Source: Strigops habroptila (Eukaryota > Chordata > Aves > Psittaciformes > Psittacidae). From it: a stretch of 64,000 nt of DNA. Positions 1 through 21,629 of this stretch are shown piece after piece. Position numbers and translations under genes: made by a program. Position 1 is the stretch's first letter. Each line of letters opens with the position of its first letter. The notes beneath the pieces were generated by a model. That model worked only from the letters and a program-made list of their open reading frames with translations, had not been told where the DNA came from and ran no database searches. The stretch is from NCBI RefSeq assembly GCF_004027225.2, contig NC_044283.2, positions 30,712,707 to 30,776,706 on the forward strand, in the 5' to 3' direction.

Positions 1-653
1 TCCATATAAAGATCTGCTGCTTTTTCCAGCACTGTAGCTACATAGTTTTAGGACATGGATAAGAAGGACTTGTGAAGATGTCAGGTATTTAGTTTCAATT
101 ACATTATAAAGCAAAATTAAATTTAGAATTCAGAATTTTTATAATACTGTAAACAGGTAGTTTTAGTCCTAACAGATGGTTACTACATCTTAGTAGTAGC
201 ACAGCGGAAGTCACTGTAACAATACAGCACAACGTTACATCAGTAAAACAATTTTTACATCAGTGAAAAAAATTTATACTTAATTTTATTACTATGATAG
301 GTTTTCTCACAGCCAAAATACTGATACTGCATTTAGCAGCAGATCAGAGTAGCTGAAGCGAGTTAGATTTAACACTTTTTGAAGGCATTGAAAACTTAAA
401 GCACGCATCTCAGAACAAGGAAGCATTCTTTCAATTCCAAAGTCCCAAACCAGGTTCTAATTCATTATGAGGCTCCTTATAGGTGGCTGATGGGGGCCAT
501 CTTACTGAGTCCACAGGATCTTATCCTTTGGGTGAATTTTCCTTTTAAAAATCAAATAAAATAAATAAAATCACCATATTCCAGCATAGACCTTGTTGAA
601 TTCCAGGCTGCAGAACAGTGAACAAAAATTTGAGTAGGCTTTTAAAAACTGAG
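1..653. other. Intronic sequence upstream of the LTR
   Basis: AT-rich sequence with no exon, splice-bounded ORF or recognisable repeat that I can support. It lies upstream of the first visible TUSC3 coding piece (8502) on the same strand, so it is inferred to be TUSC3 intron. Confidence 0.6.
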
Positions 654-837
654 TGTGGTGGGTCGATCCTGGCTGGACACCAGGTGCCCACCAAAGCCGC
701 TCTATCAGTCCCCTCCGCAGTTGGACAGGTGAGAGAAATATAACTAGAAGCTCCTGGGTTGAGATAAAGACAGGGAGAGATCACTCAGCAATTACCATCA
801 TGGGCAAAACAGACTCAACTTGGAGAAATTAGTTCAA

Positions 838-843
838 TTTATT
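838..843 (-). promoter_or_regulatory. LTR polyadenylation signal AATAAA
   Basis: TTTATT on the + strand reads AATAAA on the minus strand, about 185 bases before the 3' end of the LTR. This is the expected position for the LTR's own poly(A) signal and it fixes the element's orientation. Confidence 0.6.
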
Positions 844-1142
844 ACAAATGAAAATCAGAGTAGGGTAATGAGAAATAAAAGCTAAATCTTAAAGCACCCC
901 ACCCTCACCCCCTCCCCTTCATTCTACCCAGGCTTAACTTTACTCTCAATTTTCTCTACCTTCTTCCCCCCAGCAGCAAGGGGGGACAGGAAATGGGGGT
1001 TGTGGTCAGTTCATCACACATTGTCTCTGCTGCTCCTTCCTCCTGGGAAGGACTCCTTACACTCTTCCCCTACTACAGCATGGGCTTCCTCCTGTGGGAG
1101 AAAGTCCTCCACTGACTTCAATGTGGGTCCTTCCCATGCGCT

Positions 1143-1412
1143 TCAGTTTTTAATGAACTGCTCCAGTGTGGATCCCTTCCACAGGGTGCAATCCTTCAGA
1201 AATAGACTGCACCAGCATGGGTCCCACACGGGACCTGCCAGGATCCTGCCAGGAGCCTGCTTCGGTGTTGGCTTCCCAACGGGTCTCAGCCTCCTTTGGG
1301 CATCCCCCTGCTCCAGTGTGGGGTCCTCCCCAGGCTGCAGGTGCATATCTGCTCTACCGTGGATCTCCATGGGCTGCAGAGAGGCAGCCTGCCTTGCCGT
1401 GGGCTGCACCAT
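1143..1412 (-). pseudogene. Decayed repetitive reading frame inside the LTR
   Basis: An 89-codon open frame on the minus strand lies within the LTR repeat block. The translated peptide carries a loosely repeated unit containing T-L-E-Q or T-P-K-Q next to a P-V-G or L-W-K type stretch, which mirrors the 40-50 bp DNA repeat. It starts at an internal Met and ends at a stop, so it is either a remnant of a longer LTR-encoded frame or simply the translation of a GC-rich repeat. No retroviral domain is visible. A host function is not supported. Confidence 0.35.
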
Positions 1413-1542
1413 GGGCTGCAGGGGAATCTCCGCTCCAGCGCCTGGATCACCTCTTTCCCTTCTTCTTCACTGACCCTGGTGTCCACAGAGCTGTTTCTGC
1501 CCAGGTGTTCTGCTGGTGTTGCCCAGGCTTTTTTTCCTCTTC

Positions 1543-1549
1543 TTAAATA
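1543..1549 (-). promoter_or_regulatory. TATA-like box of the LTR
   Basis: TATTTAA on the minus strand, about 170 bases inside the 5' end of the LTR and upstream of the repeat block. Position and composition fit a core promoter. Activity is not shown by sequence. Confidence 0.45.
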
Positions 1550-1720
1550 TGTTATCCTAGAGGTGCTACCACCATCACTGATGAGCTTGGCCTTGGTCAG
1601 CAGTGGGTCCGTCTTAGAGCTGCTTGGTAGTGGACATACGGGAACCTTCTAGCAGCTTCTCACAGAAGCCACCCCTGTCGCACCCCTGCTACCAAAACCT
1701 GGCTATACAAACCCAATACA

Positions 1721-11038
<9,318 letters not shown>

Positions 11039-11517
11039 TAATCTTTCATTAAATTCTCATCTTATATATAGCTTTGTATAAGTTTAAGAATAGCTTTCAG
11101 GTAAACAATCTTTATTTTTTACCACTGAAGTCTATGGGAGCTGGAAGAAGCAGGAAGAATGGTGATTAATTCAAGCAAACTAAAAAGGGTTGGAGAGCTA
11201 ATGTTGTTAAGATGACTGTTAATGCAGACCAGTTGAGCACAGATGTGTAGCATATGCAGTACTCCATGAAAAATGCAAAAGAAAACGTGCTTGAGTTTAT
11301 AAACATTTATTAGATATTTAGTTGTATATCTTTATAACTAAAATGTACATAAGACAAGGCACAAAAACACCAAACCAGTGCACAATGCCAAGCTATGATT
11401 TATCACTAAAAGTACCCTCTTCTTTTGTTGGCCACGCCAGAAAGAAAAGAAAGGTTATAGTCTTTCTTAATTATATGTACAGCTGTCAATTAAACAGTTA
11501 CAATTTGTCTGACAAGC

Positions 11518-11534
11518 AAAAAAAAAAAAAAAAA
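11518..11534 (+). repeat. A-run of 17
   Basis: Seventeen uninterrupted A bases in the last TUSC3 intron. Simple repeat. Confidence 0.95.
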
Positions 11535-11756
11535 GGCAAAATAATAAAGAAAATACTTGCCTTTTGTAGGTGGGTGGGTTCATCTGGGACGTCACCTACC
11601 GAGGTAGTCTAGGCTTCTGATTCACATCTTGCTGATCTGTTATACATTTATTATAGTAGCCTGTGAGGAACAGATGGGCCATAGCTGTTGGAAACTATGC
11701 TGTTCTTCCATTGGTTCCATCTTTGCTCACTTTCAACTTCTTTTTCCTGTAGAGAT

Positions 11757-11791
11757 CTATATATATACACATATATATAAAAATATATACT
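11757..11791. repeat. TA/CA-rich tract
   Basis: Alternating TATATA and ACACATATATATA sequence in the last TUSC3 intron. Simple repeat. Confidence 0.8.
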
Positions 11792-14700
11792 TATGTATTC
11801 AGGTGACATAATCTAAACATGGTATGCTAGGTTTTATAATAGAGATAACATGCATGAGTGCTGTTTTCCCCCCTCTAGTTGACCTCAGTGCATTTAGAGA
11901 GATGAGATTTTCCTTATTTCTAGTGAAAATTTCCGGTGTACTAGTCTGCAGTCTAGTAGACTAATCCTTCACAGAATATTCGTCTATATTACTATTACTG
12001 TGTATGGAAGAGTAAGTGGATGACGTGTATTGCAGTGTGGCTATGGTAACATTTTGCTGATGGATCTGGTATGATGAAATGCCAACTAATATATACATAA
12101 GGGAAACATTAGTACAAGAGGTTCAGAAAGTTATATTTTGAAGTAGAGAAAAAAAGAACTGCATCTATTAATGTTAACAGTTCTATTGTTTTTATAGCCA
12201 CTGTTAAAGAATTGCATGAGGAATACTACAGTTTTCCTCAGATAGTTCTTAGTGTTCATTTCTTTGACTAGGTCTTGTGATTAGTGCAGCAGCCAGCTTT
12301 ATATTCTGTGTAATGTTCCACTAGTAAGGATTCAGCTTTGCAAAGCCAACATCTAACATTTGAGCTAATACATAAAATTTTTCTACTAGATTTTGCTGCG
12401 AGACTTTAGAACTATTTTCTTGTTTACTGGGCTCGTTCTCTTTATGCAGAATAATTGACATTTAGTTAGATCATCTCAGATCAGTTTTAGCATTTAATAA
12501 CATCATTCTCAAGACAAAGAAACTTTTCCTCTTGCAATATGCAGAGATATTCTTCCGCTTTTTACTCTTTTCTGCTAAGGAAAGAGGTCAGTAAAGGGCC
12601 CAATAGTATCATATTGCAAGATTTTATCAGTATGGAGTTAGTAGTTTGCCATCTGGGATAGTCTGTACAGCCTTTCAGTATCCTCTCTGGAGACTACCTT
12701 TGCAGCTCAACTGACTTGGGATGAAAGACAGGATCCAGTTTTCCTAAGTGTGGGGTATTCTTACTTCCCATTAATTACCTAAGACAAACTTTTAAGAAGG
12801 AATCATGAGCTTGATCTACAGCTTGTAAGCTCACTTGAGAAGCACAACCAAAGAATGTCAACCTATGGTCTGATCTCTAGTTGCATCTTCTCATAGCAAG
12901 TTTATTAAAAGGAAAAAGCAGTTGTTGTCGTGTTACTTGCCATGCAGTTTAACAGCTACTAAACAAAACCTGACAGTTGTACTAGTTTCATTTTTAGTTC
13001 TTTCATCTTAGGAATGTTCTTATCAACTATTAACAACATGCTTGTATGACTGTGCCTCTTTCCAGACCTTGCATGGCTTTTGTGAATGTTTGCACTAGGG
13101 TTTTTTGACTGCTGTATGATACTTCGGATGTCTGAGATTGAGCAGTACCTTGTGAGCTTGAGTATTCTTTGTGAGTTGGCATGCCTACACAATACCATTA
13201 ATGTTATTGCAGACGTAATTGCTCAGGTCTGCTACATATCTTGTAGGATCATGTATCATAAGCTTTAAAAATCTTACTGTGAGTAAAGTAGGGGGTTTCC
13301 ATCTTGCTAATGTTTGCTGTTAATTTTACGTGGAATAGATCTCACCTCCAGCCCTCCACAAGGTTGAAGCTGTATTTAGTGAAATTTTTCTTTGGAGTGT
13401 CTAGCAGAAGTCAGAGCCTTATGTAGATTTTGTACTCCTCTCTTAGTATCCAAGCTAAGAATAAAGGACATCAGGAATCAGGGGTGGGGGGAAGAGGAAA
13501 AGAAAAGAGAACTCCTGAAATCTATTAGAAGTTAAATTTCAAGAAATTTAGCTTGATATGCAATGCATGTGGAAAAGGAGTGCTCCTGTTAGTATGTTAA
13601 AGCTCATGAAGAAAGAAAAGAAATCCAGGACAGTGCTGAAAAGATTGATTCATCACAATCCTATTAAAATGAGATAGTGCTGCATCATGTTGTTACTATG
13701 AAGGAATTATTAGATCCATAAACCAAATTCTGTCTTAAGGAGCCCAGTAGATTCAATATCACAACTTACTAACCAGTAACACCCATCAAGTAAATTCATA
13801 AAAGAATGAACCCTGTGGATGTGTAAGTATGCGAGAAGCATTTAATAGCTAAGTTTTTCTTTGGTTTCTTTATAATTTACTGCTCCTGCAGAATTAAGCA
13901 GGATCACAGGCTTATTTGGACTGTCATAAGTTCTTCATGTTGTCATGGGAATAAATTAATCATTCTGTCTTAAATCCTCACTCAGTGCAGAATTACTAGA
14001 AACCATCACTAAAATGGATCCTTTTGCTTTGCTATTATTAAATTCCATGTGCTAGTTTCCCAAATGGGTAATTTACTTACCTGGTTCTTTCCAGTGTTTC
14101 TGTTGGTCTCTTAGGTAGTTCTGACCCAATTTTCTGTTGCATTATTTTAAATAAACATACTATTGATTCCTTGATGCTTCAGTGATCTCAACCATATCAT
14201 CTTCATGACAATGCTATAGTGTTTCTTAAGAGAAGCCTCTTCGGTTTATGTTCTTATGTTCTTATGAATTTTAATGAAGTGAATGTGCAAAACACTAAGG
14301 ACGACCAGGTATATAAACACTGTTACTTTCTCTTTCTCCCTTTAAGTTAATATCCTGCATTTTAACTTTAGTCATGTGTGCTGATGATATACAATAATCT
14401 TTTTGTCTGAATTCCTTAGGATCTTCCAAGGAGTTCTGTATCCCATTAGTTGATCCCAGTGTACCTATATCTGAAGATGTGAAATATGTCTGCCCTTTTA
14501 CTTTCCCTGGTTGTAGATTTCACCTTGAAACTGTCAGTCTTTATGTGATAAATTGTCCTCAGGCTGGTAAAGCTTTGCCTTTAACAATATCAACAACAAC
14601 GCATACTAATGATCTGTCAGAAAAAAGAATGTTTATGTTGGCATGCCTAAAGCAACAGTTAAAGAAAACTGAAATTGTTTTAATGCTATGTGCATGATCT

Positions 14701-17700
14701 CAAGAATCAACTTCACTGTCCTATTTTTAAAAAAGTCAAATATATAAATTGTTTCTGTTCTCTCACACAAATAAGTCCTCTGTGAAGCAGCACACATCAA
14801 TAAAAATTGAAACAGTAACACAACCTGCTGTGCATCCCCTTTCTCTCCAGTGACCTCCATGGTAGTGAAAATAAATCAGAACAGATGTGGATAAACATAG
14901 AGCAGGAGTCAAAAACTGGAGAAAGACTGTTATTTTCTTTTCTAATGTGCCTAAATAAAAGTACTAGGAATGCTGTTATTTCTTTGACCCTGGTGATGCC
15001 ATTGTCATTGTTAATTTCTGTGACAAACAGAAAAGTGTCCAAAGAAGTGCTAGATAAGAGCACAGGTCTATGAGAGTGTTCTTTAGAGGGCGTGTATGTA
15101 GGAAGGGACAGTAACATTTTGTTTACATTTTTTTCATCCACTTCAGGCATTTTCCATTTAAGTTTTTAATTCTGCCAGAATTTTCTTCTTGAAGACTAGT
15201 GGTGGGGAAAAAAATGGTAAATTAACATGCCGGTAAAATACCCTTATTCAATGAAACATTGGAATGGGAAAGGTGATGCAAAATGGAGGTCAGCATTGAA
15301 GGTTACTTACTGAGCGAAGACAGTTGTGACGGGTGACCTAGCATGTAACAAATCTCTCTGCTAGAGCCATTTTTACCATGGCAGGGCTTTTTCATGCCTG
15401 TACTAATCCACCTTTTTTATGGGAACTAGATGAAATTTTTCATTTTGCTAAAACTTTCATTTTAATTGTTGTCATTAACTGTTGAAAGATCATGCAATAA
15501 TTTTATTTTATGCATTTGAACATTTTCCTCTTTATAATGCTGTCTGGGTAAGACAAGAGTGTTGATAGATAGAGCCAAGAGAATCTTTTTTGGAAGCCTT
15601 CTCACCCCAATATTTAAAGTGAATAAGTGGTATATTAATCATATATATCAGCATTATAGCAACATGGAATTTTATCTGTCAACTAATACAAATGGGAATG
15701 ACAGAGACTATTCTTAACTAAGCCAAAAGCATAAACTCTAAGTTAGCTTTGCTAGTCAGGAAAGAGCTTGGCAGTCTCTCTCGAAACCTTACTTTAGGCA
15801 GTTTCAGCCCAAAAAGCACACAGAATATTAAAAAGAGTGAGGGAGGATGGTAAGAACAAAACAGAAGACATCAGTACACTAGCACAGTATTGTATTCCCT
15901 TCAAGACTACATTTTACCATTTGCTATTATTTTAGTCAAAATTATATGACCATCTGAAATTTCAAAGTTTTCATAAAAGTTTTCATTAACTAGCTTGCAT
16001 TAAGTAGCTTTGTTAAAGAATTTTTTGGTGCCTGTAATTGGGCGTTTCACTGTCATCAGATTATCCTTTATAGCCCTTCAATATTTGGGTATTATTGAAG
16101 AGAGTAATGTGAAGAGTTTTTAGTTAAACCATAAAGAATAATCAGCCTCCCAGAATGTGTATTGGTGGAATGAAAAATACATATTCTGTATTGACTAGTT
16201 GAAAAAATGGACTAAGCTGCAAGAAAGCATGATAAATAAAACATGCCTCATTTTCATCAAAAAATATTAAGTCAGACATGAAGTATTCATTCATTGCTTA
16301 GAGAAAAATAGCCAGTACAACAAGAACAGACAAATTGCAAGACTCCCTAGAGCTTGAAAATTTCTTGCATTTACTATATACACCATATAAGAAATGTCTA
16401 ACCTCACTGTAATTAAATTGGTTTCAGTAAAGAAATCCTTGAGTATAATATTGAGCAATTGAAATTAAATGGAAGTGAATAAAATGGAATAGTTATTTCT
16501 TGGAAATATACTGGTAAAAAGTAAGTAGAATAAACAATATTTGCAGACATATAAAATTAAATTTATTAATAAACGTGAGCACTACTAACAGCTGTTCAGG
16601 TGTTCCATGTTGGTTTCATGCATAATTTAACTGATTCACCTAAAGTTTATGAACTAGTAAATCTACTTTTGATAAACGCCAAGATTAACTTTCGGGTCTA
16701 TAGCACTCAGCAAAACAGGCTACTTGTTTCACAACAGTAGAAATCAGGATTATTTTAAAAGACAGCAAAACAAGAATACACAGTTGTCAAAGCATCTTAC
16801 ATTTAGCATTTTGTGTGATACTTAACGTGGCTAGGCACTGTGTTCTTCAGCAAAGAAGCTGCCTATTGAAATGGAAGGCAAAATGGCTCAGTCTCTTCTG
16901 TTCATTTAAACCATCCAACAGCACACTGAGTCCATGAATATCCACAGACCTCCACATTCCTCTCTATGTGAAGAGTCCACATTCAGTGCTGGTTTCTAGT
17001 CCTTTAAAGAAAAGATCTAAATTCTAGGTGTCTGGCTCCACAGCAGACCTCTCAAGAATGGTATGCTTCTTCCTATGGCAAACAGGTTGCATGCTCATCT
17101 ATGAGTAGGACCTTCCTTCTGCGATTACTACCATTAAGAATGCCTCTTTTTGCTTTTATGGCTTTCCTGTAAGTCTTACAGTTTACCATTTACTCCTACC
17201 TATTCTACCCATTTCCAGCTAGTTCATGTCTGGAAGGGCACAGTTTGGCCAGCCTTTCCTGTTTTGCTTTTCCCTGCTTTGCATAAGGGCACATTGTTTC
17301 CTTTTTCATTTTGCAGATCTACCCCAACAGATGTTGTCTGATTTATTATTCTAGACTTTTCAGAAACCCTGCTTACCTCCCACCCCACCTTCTTTTTGGC
17401 TACTTCCTAGTTTTTGGGGGTTCTTTTATGGTGTTTTGGCTTTTTGTGCTGTTTCTGCCTTAGGCTTTTTCCTTCTTTGTGCATCTAGTCCCTTAAACAT
17501 GTGTCTTATAACTTCCTTTTAACTTCTGTATAACTGTCAGTGCTTACCTTATCCATATTCTGTATCATGTCTCTTAGCTGCTAAAGATGCAGTTCTCTTG
17601 TAGACAGAAAGTAAGGAACAGTAGCCATGGTAGTAGCATATTGATCACATACAACATTGCCATATTTGTATTTCATTACAATTATATGATTCAGTCTTTT

Positions 17701-18903
17701 ACCCCTCCTGAGCCTATTAACACTATCTGCCTGATTATTGTAATCTTCAGCCCTTCCCACTCTTCCCCCCAAACTTTTTCACTACCAGTATTCCTCTTTC
17801 TTCTTAGTTCCTTTCCTATATTTGGCATTATGCTTCTATCCTAGACCTGGGTTATCTTTTTAGTCTCATATGCTCAGCATTCTCTTACTTCTTCACTCAG
17901 CACCCAACAACACACCTCTTCCTGCATTTGCTCTCGCTGGCTATTCCTTTTCAGCAATCACTTCACCCTTCAGCACTCAGCCAGTTGCCATCTGTTTTGC
18001 CTTGGTTTGTATGTCTTGCCTGATGAGCTTGTCAGCTTTTTGCAGCAGGGAACATTTTTGTACTGATTCAGTCTTTTAAGCTTAGGGCATTTGTATCTAT
18101 GTTTTGTAATGATTAATTAATTATGCCATGAATGGAAAACTGGTGAAATTACTACAACATGTGTATGCTAGAGCACACTGCATTTCTATAAGGAAATGAA
18201 AGATCTTCCATGCAAAGCTAAAGGTAGTGAAGAAATCCTTCCATTCAGTAGTTCATTGTTTTTGTGTTTGTACAGTTAATTCAGTCTACAGAAATGCACA
18301 GTCTTTCTGTGTTCCCATTTCCCAATTTATGAGCTAGATAACTCTTCTTTGGTAAAGCACATAGAAAGGTAAGACACACAATATATATCTACTTTTTTAA
18401 AATATGAAGTTTTGTTCCTGGGGTGAAGAAACAGCAATGTCATCTGAAACTTCTTAGTTAATTAAAATATTAAGAATTTATGTGTCTGCAACCCTACAGA
18501 GCCTTGCCAAGTCCTCAATACCCACCTCACTCTGGGGCCACTTCAACTGTTAAAGAATGTTTTAAATAAATCTGAAACACCTCCTGGGAGAGCTAGTTCT
18601 CACTTTAAGTAGCAAGAGCAGATGCAGAACTTGATTAAAGAGAACAGATGTTTGAAGTGCATTTTGTCTTTTAATTTTTTCACATAGGCAAATTTAAGTT
18701 TCAGTCACTCAAGTTTTATTTGATAACTTTCATGCTTGCTTAGTAATTACTAAATGGGCTATAAAAACTTAAGGGATTGTTACACAAATGTCCTGACTTT
18801 TAAAATGAATGTTTTGAAATCCTTGTTTATTCTTTTCTAATAATTATGATGCTATGTTTTATATGCATTTTTCAGTATTTAATCATGTTTTCTTTCTTTT
18901 CAG

Positions 18904-18919
18904 CTTCTTAATTAAATGA
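18904..18919 (+). CDS. TUSC3: TUSC3 terminal coding segment (SFLIK tail)
   Basis: After the acceptor TTTTCTTTCTTTTCAG the exon begins CTTCTTAATTAAATGA. The first base completes the Ser codon started by the AG of the previous exon, giving YPYSFLIK and a TGA stop. From memory, mammalian TUSC3 has two C-termini, SDLDFE and SFLIK, and MAGT1 ends in the similar SFLMS, so this is the SFLIK isoform. The long pyrimidine tract, exact phase and family match make this secure despite only 16 coding bases. Confidence 0.93.
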
Positions 18920-19195
18920 ATTCAAGAGGGATTCATTTAGAGCTGCTTACCGTGAAGATAAGCTATAACTGATATTATCTGCCCACCAATGTTACGTGTA
19001 TTCAAGAATCTTTTGTTGGTTCATCTGTTTTTGTGATAATTTATATAGTATGCTGATAGAGAAATGAATGCAGTTTTATGCAATGAATGCCTAATTTATA
19101 GAAACATACAGTAAACAACTCATTGGGAAGTGCTAAAAAGTTATGACTATAATATGCTTAAGAATTTAAATAAATTTCATTAAAATGGTCTTCTG
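18920..19195 (+). other. TUSC3: TUSC3 3' untranslated region (short form)
   Basis: The AT-rich sequence from the TGA stop to the region just past AATAAA (19169) and ATTAAA (19179) is inferred as the 3'UTR. Its end is an estimate from signal position. A longer 3'UTR using later signals cannot be excluded. Confidence 0.65.
19169..19174 (+). terminator. TUSC3: TUSC3 polyadenylation signal AATAAA
   Basis: A canonical AATAAA lies 250 bases after the stop codon. An overlapping-range ATTAAA follows at 19179-19184, and a T/G-rich stretch (TGGTCTTCTGTTT) starts about 11 bases beyond the AATAAA. The layout fits a normal vertebrate cleavage site near 19185-19200. Confidence 0.65.
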
Positions 19196-20761
19196 TTTAA
19201 GGCTTCCTCATTAAATTTAGTACATGAGTCTAAAGGGTATTGCCAAGATTTTTCACCTGAAGTTTGTAATAAGGTTTTGAGGTGTGCTTTAGAATGGAAC
19301 AAAATAATCATTGGTTTTTCAAGTACTATTAAGAGAAATACCATGGTAGAAACTGTAATATAATGACTGCATGCATCCTGCCATCACTTTGCTTTGAAAC
19401 AGTATATGTATAATAGAGTCTCTGATCACCTCAGACATGTTGAGCTGTTAATATAGAATTATATTCTACATATTTTCATCGTGAATTTCTTCTTTTCCTG
19501 GCTCAGCAGTATTTGGAGTACATAGATTGCCAGTTCATCTCTCTCTCTCTCATGCCAAGGGATGAAATTCAAAATGGTTTGTGGAATCTTGAAGGCAAGA
19601 AGGCTTAGATCAGTCAGAACTCAGATCCTTTTAAGCCTGATGCGAGGCAAAATGGGAGGATGGGGTGGGTAAGAGTGTTTTGTAATCCACAACATGCTTT
19701 TTTTCTTAAGTAGCAGCAGAAGGAATGTATTACCCTGAATGTGGTTTATAAAGCAATACAGATGAGTCTATTGGAACAGAAGTTACAGCAGTAGCCAGTT
19801 TTCTGTTCACCCAGCTTTGTGGAAAAATTCATGTAGGAATTTGTAATGCCATTTAAAGTGCCATTTTTATAACTGATCACATCTCATATTATATGAATTG
19901 CTCATAAGCCTTTGCGTATGCCTGCATAGTGTATTCTCTGTAGCACAGGAAAGAAGGATCACAGGATGCTCTGCTTCAGTCCTTCTTCTTTTCCTCTCAG
20001 CATTCTCCAGGAATGAAATGGAGTTGGAATTTCTTCATTCATTATATAGGATTGCATGTAAATAAAAGGATAAGATTGACAAGACTTTACAAAACTCACT
20101 GTATCTAATGCTCTGGCTATTCATTCTCCAGAAAATACCAGTATGTTAAGAACTGAGAAATGTTTTAGGACATGGGAAAATAAAAACAAGAGCAAGACTG
20201 CTGGTGTGGAAATGCTGCAAGGTTGTAGAGCAGCATTTAAACCAGAAGCTGGGGAAAACCTGACAAACTCAAACACACCTGGTTCACAGACTGATGGACT
20301 GTGAAAGAGGTTGCAGCCTTTTCAGAGGTGCTTAGGCTGTTAGCTAAGGAAGGCAGATCACAACTGCCCATGATGCCAGTTGATTGGCATATACCAATGT
20401 AGTGAAGCTAGGGCAGAATTTGCAAGAGCTTTATGTCAGCGCTAGAAGCTTGAGAAATAGATGTATGAATTGGAACGTGTGGTTCTGATCAACAGCCTTG
20501 CTATAACAGGCATTCAGAGACCTGGTGGGGAAAAAAAATAATGAGTAGGACACTGTTGCCAGGCTACTGACTTAAGAATGGCACAGCAGGATATGGAGGT
20601 GACAAAGTGGCACCATATGTGAAAGATTACATGAAGTGAAACAGCATGGACATCTTACGGGGAAAAAAAACCCAACAACAAAACAGCATAGCAGTAGGTC
20701 TCCATGGTTGGAAGTCTGTACTGACCTAATGTGAAAAAAAAAATAAAATCTAACTCTAAAG

Positions 20762-20780
20762 AAAAAAAAAAAAAAAAAAA
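20762..20780 (+). repeat. A-run of 19
   Basis: Nineteen uninterrupted A bases preceded by a second A-rich stretch (20731-20745). Confidence 0.95.
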
Positions 20781-21285
20781 GGATTGGAACTGTGCTACTG
20801 ACCCCTGATCAAGATGACAATAGCAATCAGGAAGTGAGACTAGAGAAACTTCAAGTTTCAGACTGGTAGTAATAGTGAGAGATCTCAAGACCAAACATCC
20901 TAATGATATTAAGTATTTCAGCTTGTGATGAGATAGAGTATTTCAGTGGTACATTACCACCTCCTGGAACAACTAGTAAATTTAAAATAATAATCATTCA
21001 AAAAGCAGCAGCTTGAGTAGTGCATGGGTACCAGCGTAAGAGGTATTCATGAGAGCTACTCTATAACGGCAACCACAATATGTAGGGTTAATACTGTTGC
21101 AAGAGAGGACAGTCAAAATGAAACCTGTACTAATAAGTTGGAGCAATGTAGAAATAAAGGCGGTTAATAAAACAAGCAAAACCAAAACAAACCAAACCAC
21201 AAGAAGAAAAAAAAGGAACAGTCCAAATAGCGAGATGCCTGCAACCAGCCTGGGGCCTATTAAGTACTGTATTAGAAGCCCAGGT

Positions 21286-21310
21286 AAAAAAAAAAAAAAA
21301 AAAAAAAAAA
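21286..21310 (+). repeat. A-run of 25
   Basis: Twenty-five uninterrupted A bases following CCCAGGT. Confidence 0.95.
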
Positions 21311-21629
21311 TTAGAAAAGAGATTTAAAAAAATACTTACACGGCTCAATAGGGAAGGTCCCTGAGAGGGAGGTCTGCATTTTGAATGCTGGCAAAGAGAA
21401 CAGGAAACCTCACAGGGCAACTCTAAATACAACAGGCCTAAAAAATAAAACCCCAGACAACCTGAAGATTATGCTTATGGTGGTAAGCATGGTAGCCAGA
21501 ATTCTTTAAATGCATCAAAAACAGGGTAGCAGTCAGGGAACTAGTGAGAGAATTGATGACAAAGGTTTAAAAAGGGGCACTGACCAATAAAGACTGACAG
21601 AGAAGCCAAATTCTTCATAGCAGCTAGGC

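Larger units (their letters stand above)
654..1720 (-). mobile_element. Solo LTR of an avian endogenous retrovirus (ERVL-like)
   Basis: The element runs from TGTGG at 654 to TACA at 1720, so its ends have the TG...CA form of LTRs. The flanking bases are CTGAG (649-653) and ATGAG (1721-1725), a likely 5-bp target-site duplication with one mismatch. Read on the minus strand it starts with TGTATTGGGTTTG, has a TATA-like TATTTAA (1543-1549), then a GC-rich block of imperfect 40-50 bp repeats, an AATAAA (838-843), and ends in CCACCACA. I recognise the whole sequence as a common bird LTR of about 1 kb. The ERVL-like assignment rests on memory and on the 5-bp duplication. No gag, pol or env sequence flanks it, so it is a solo LTR left by recombination. 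It lies antisense in a TUSC3 intron. Confidence 0.85.
19201..21629. other. Intergenic sequence downstream of TUSC3 with long A-runs
   Basis: No gene seen. Contains a short CT tract (19538-19551), A19 (20762-20780) and A25 (21286-21310). Parts of 20160-21430 may be the 5' portion of the same old CR1 element recognised just downstream, but I cannot match them securely. Confidence 0.55.

Noticed and set aside
1000..1652. Three + strand ORFs (up to 157 codons) over the LTR
   Set aside because: They are antisense shadows of the GC-rich LTR repeat block; the element's own transcription is on the minus strand.
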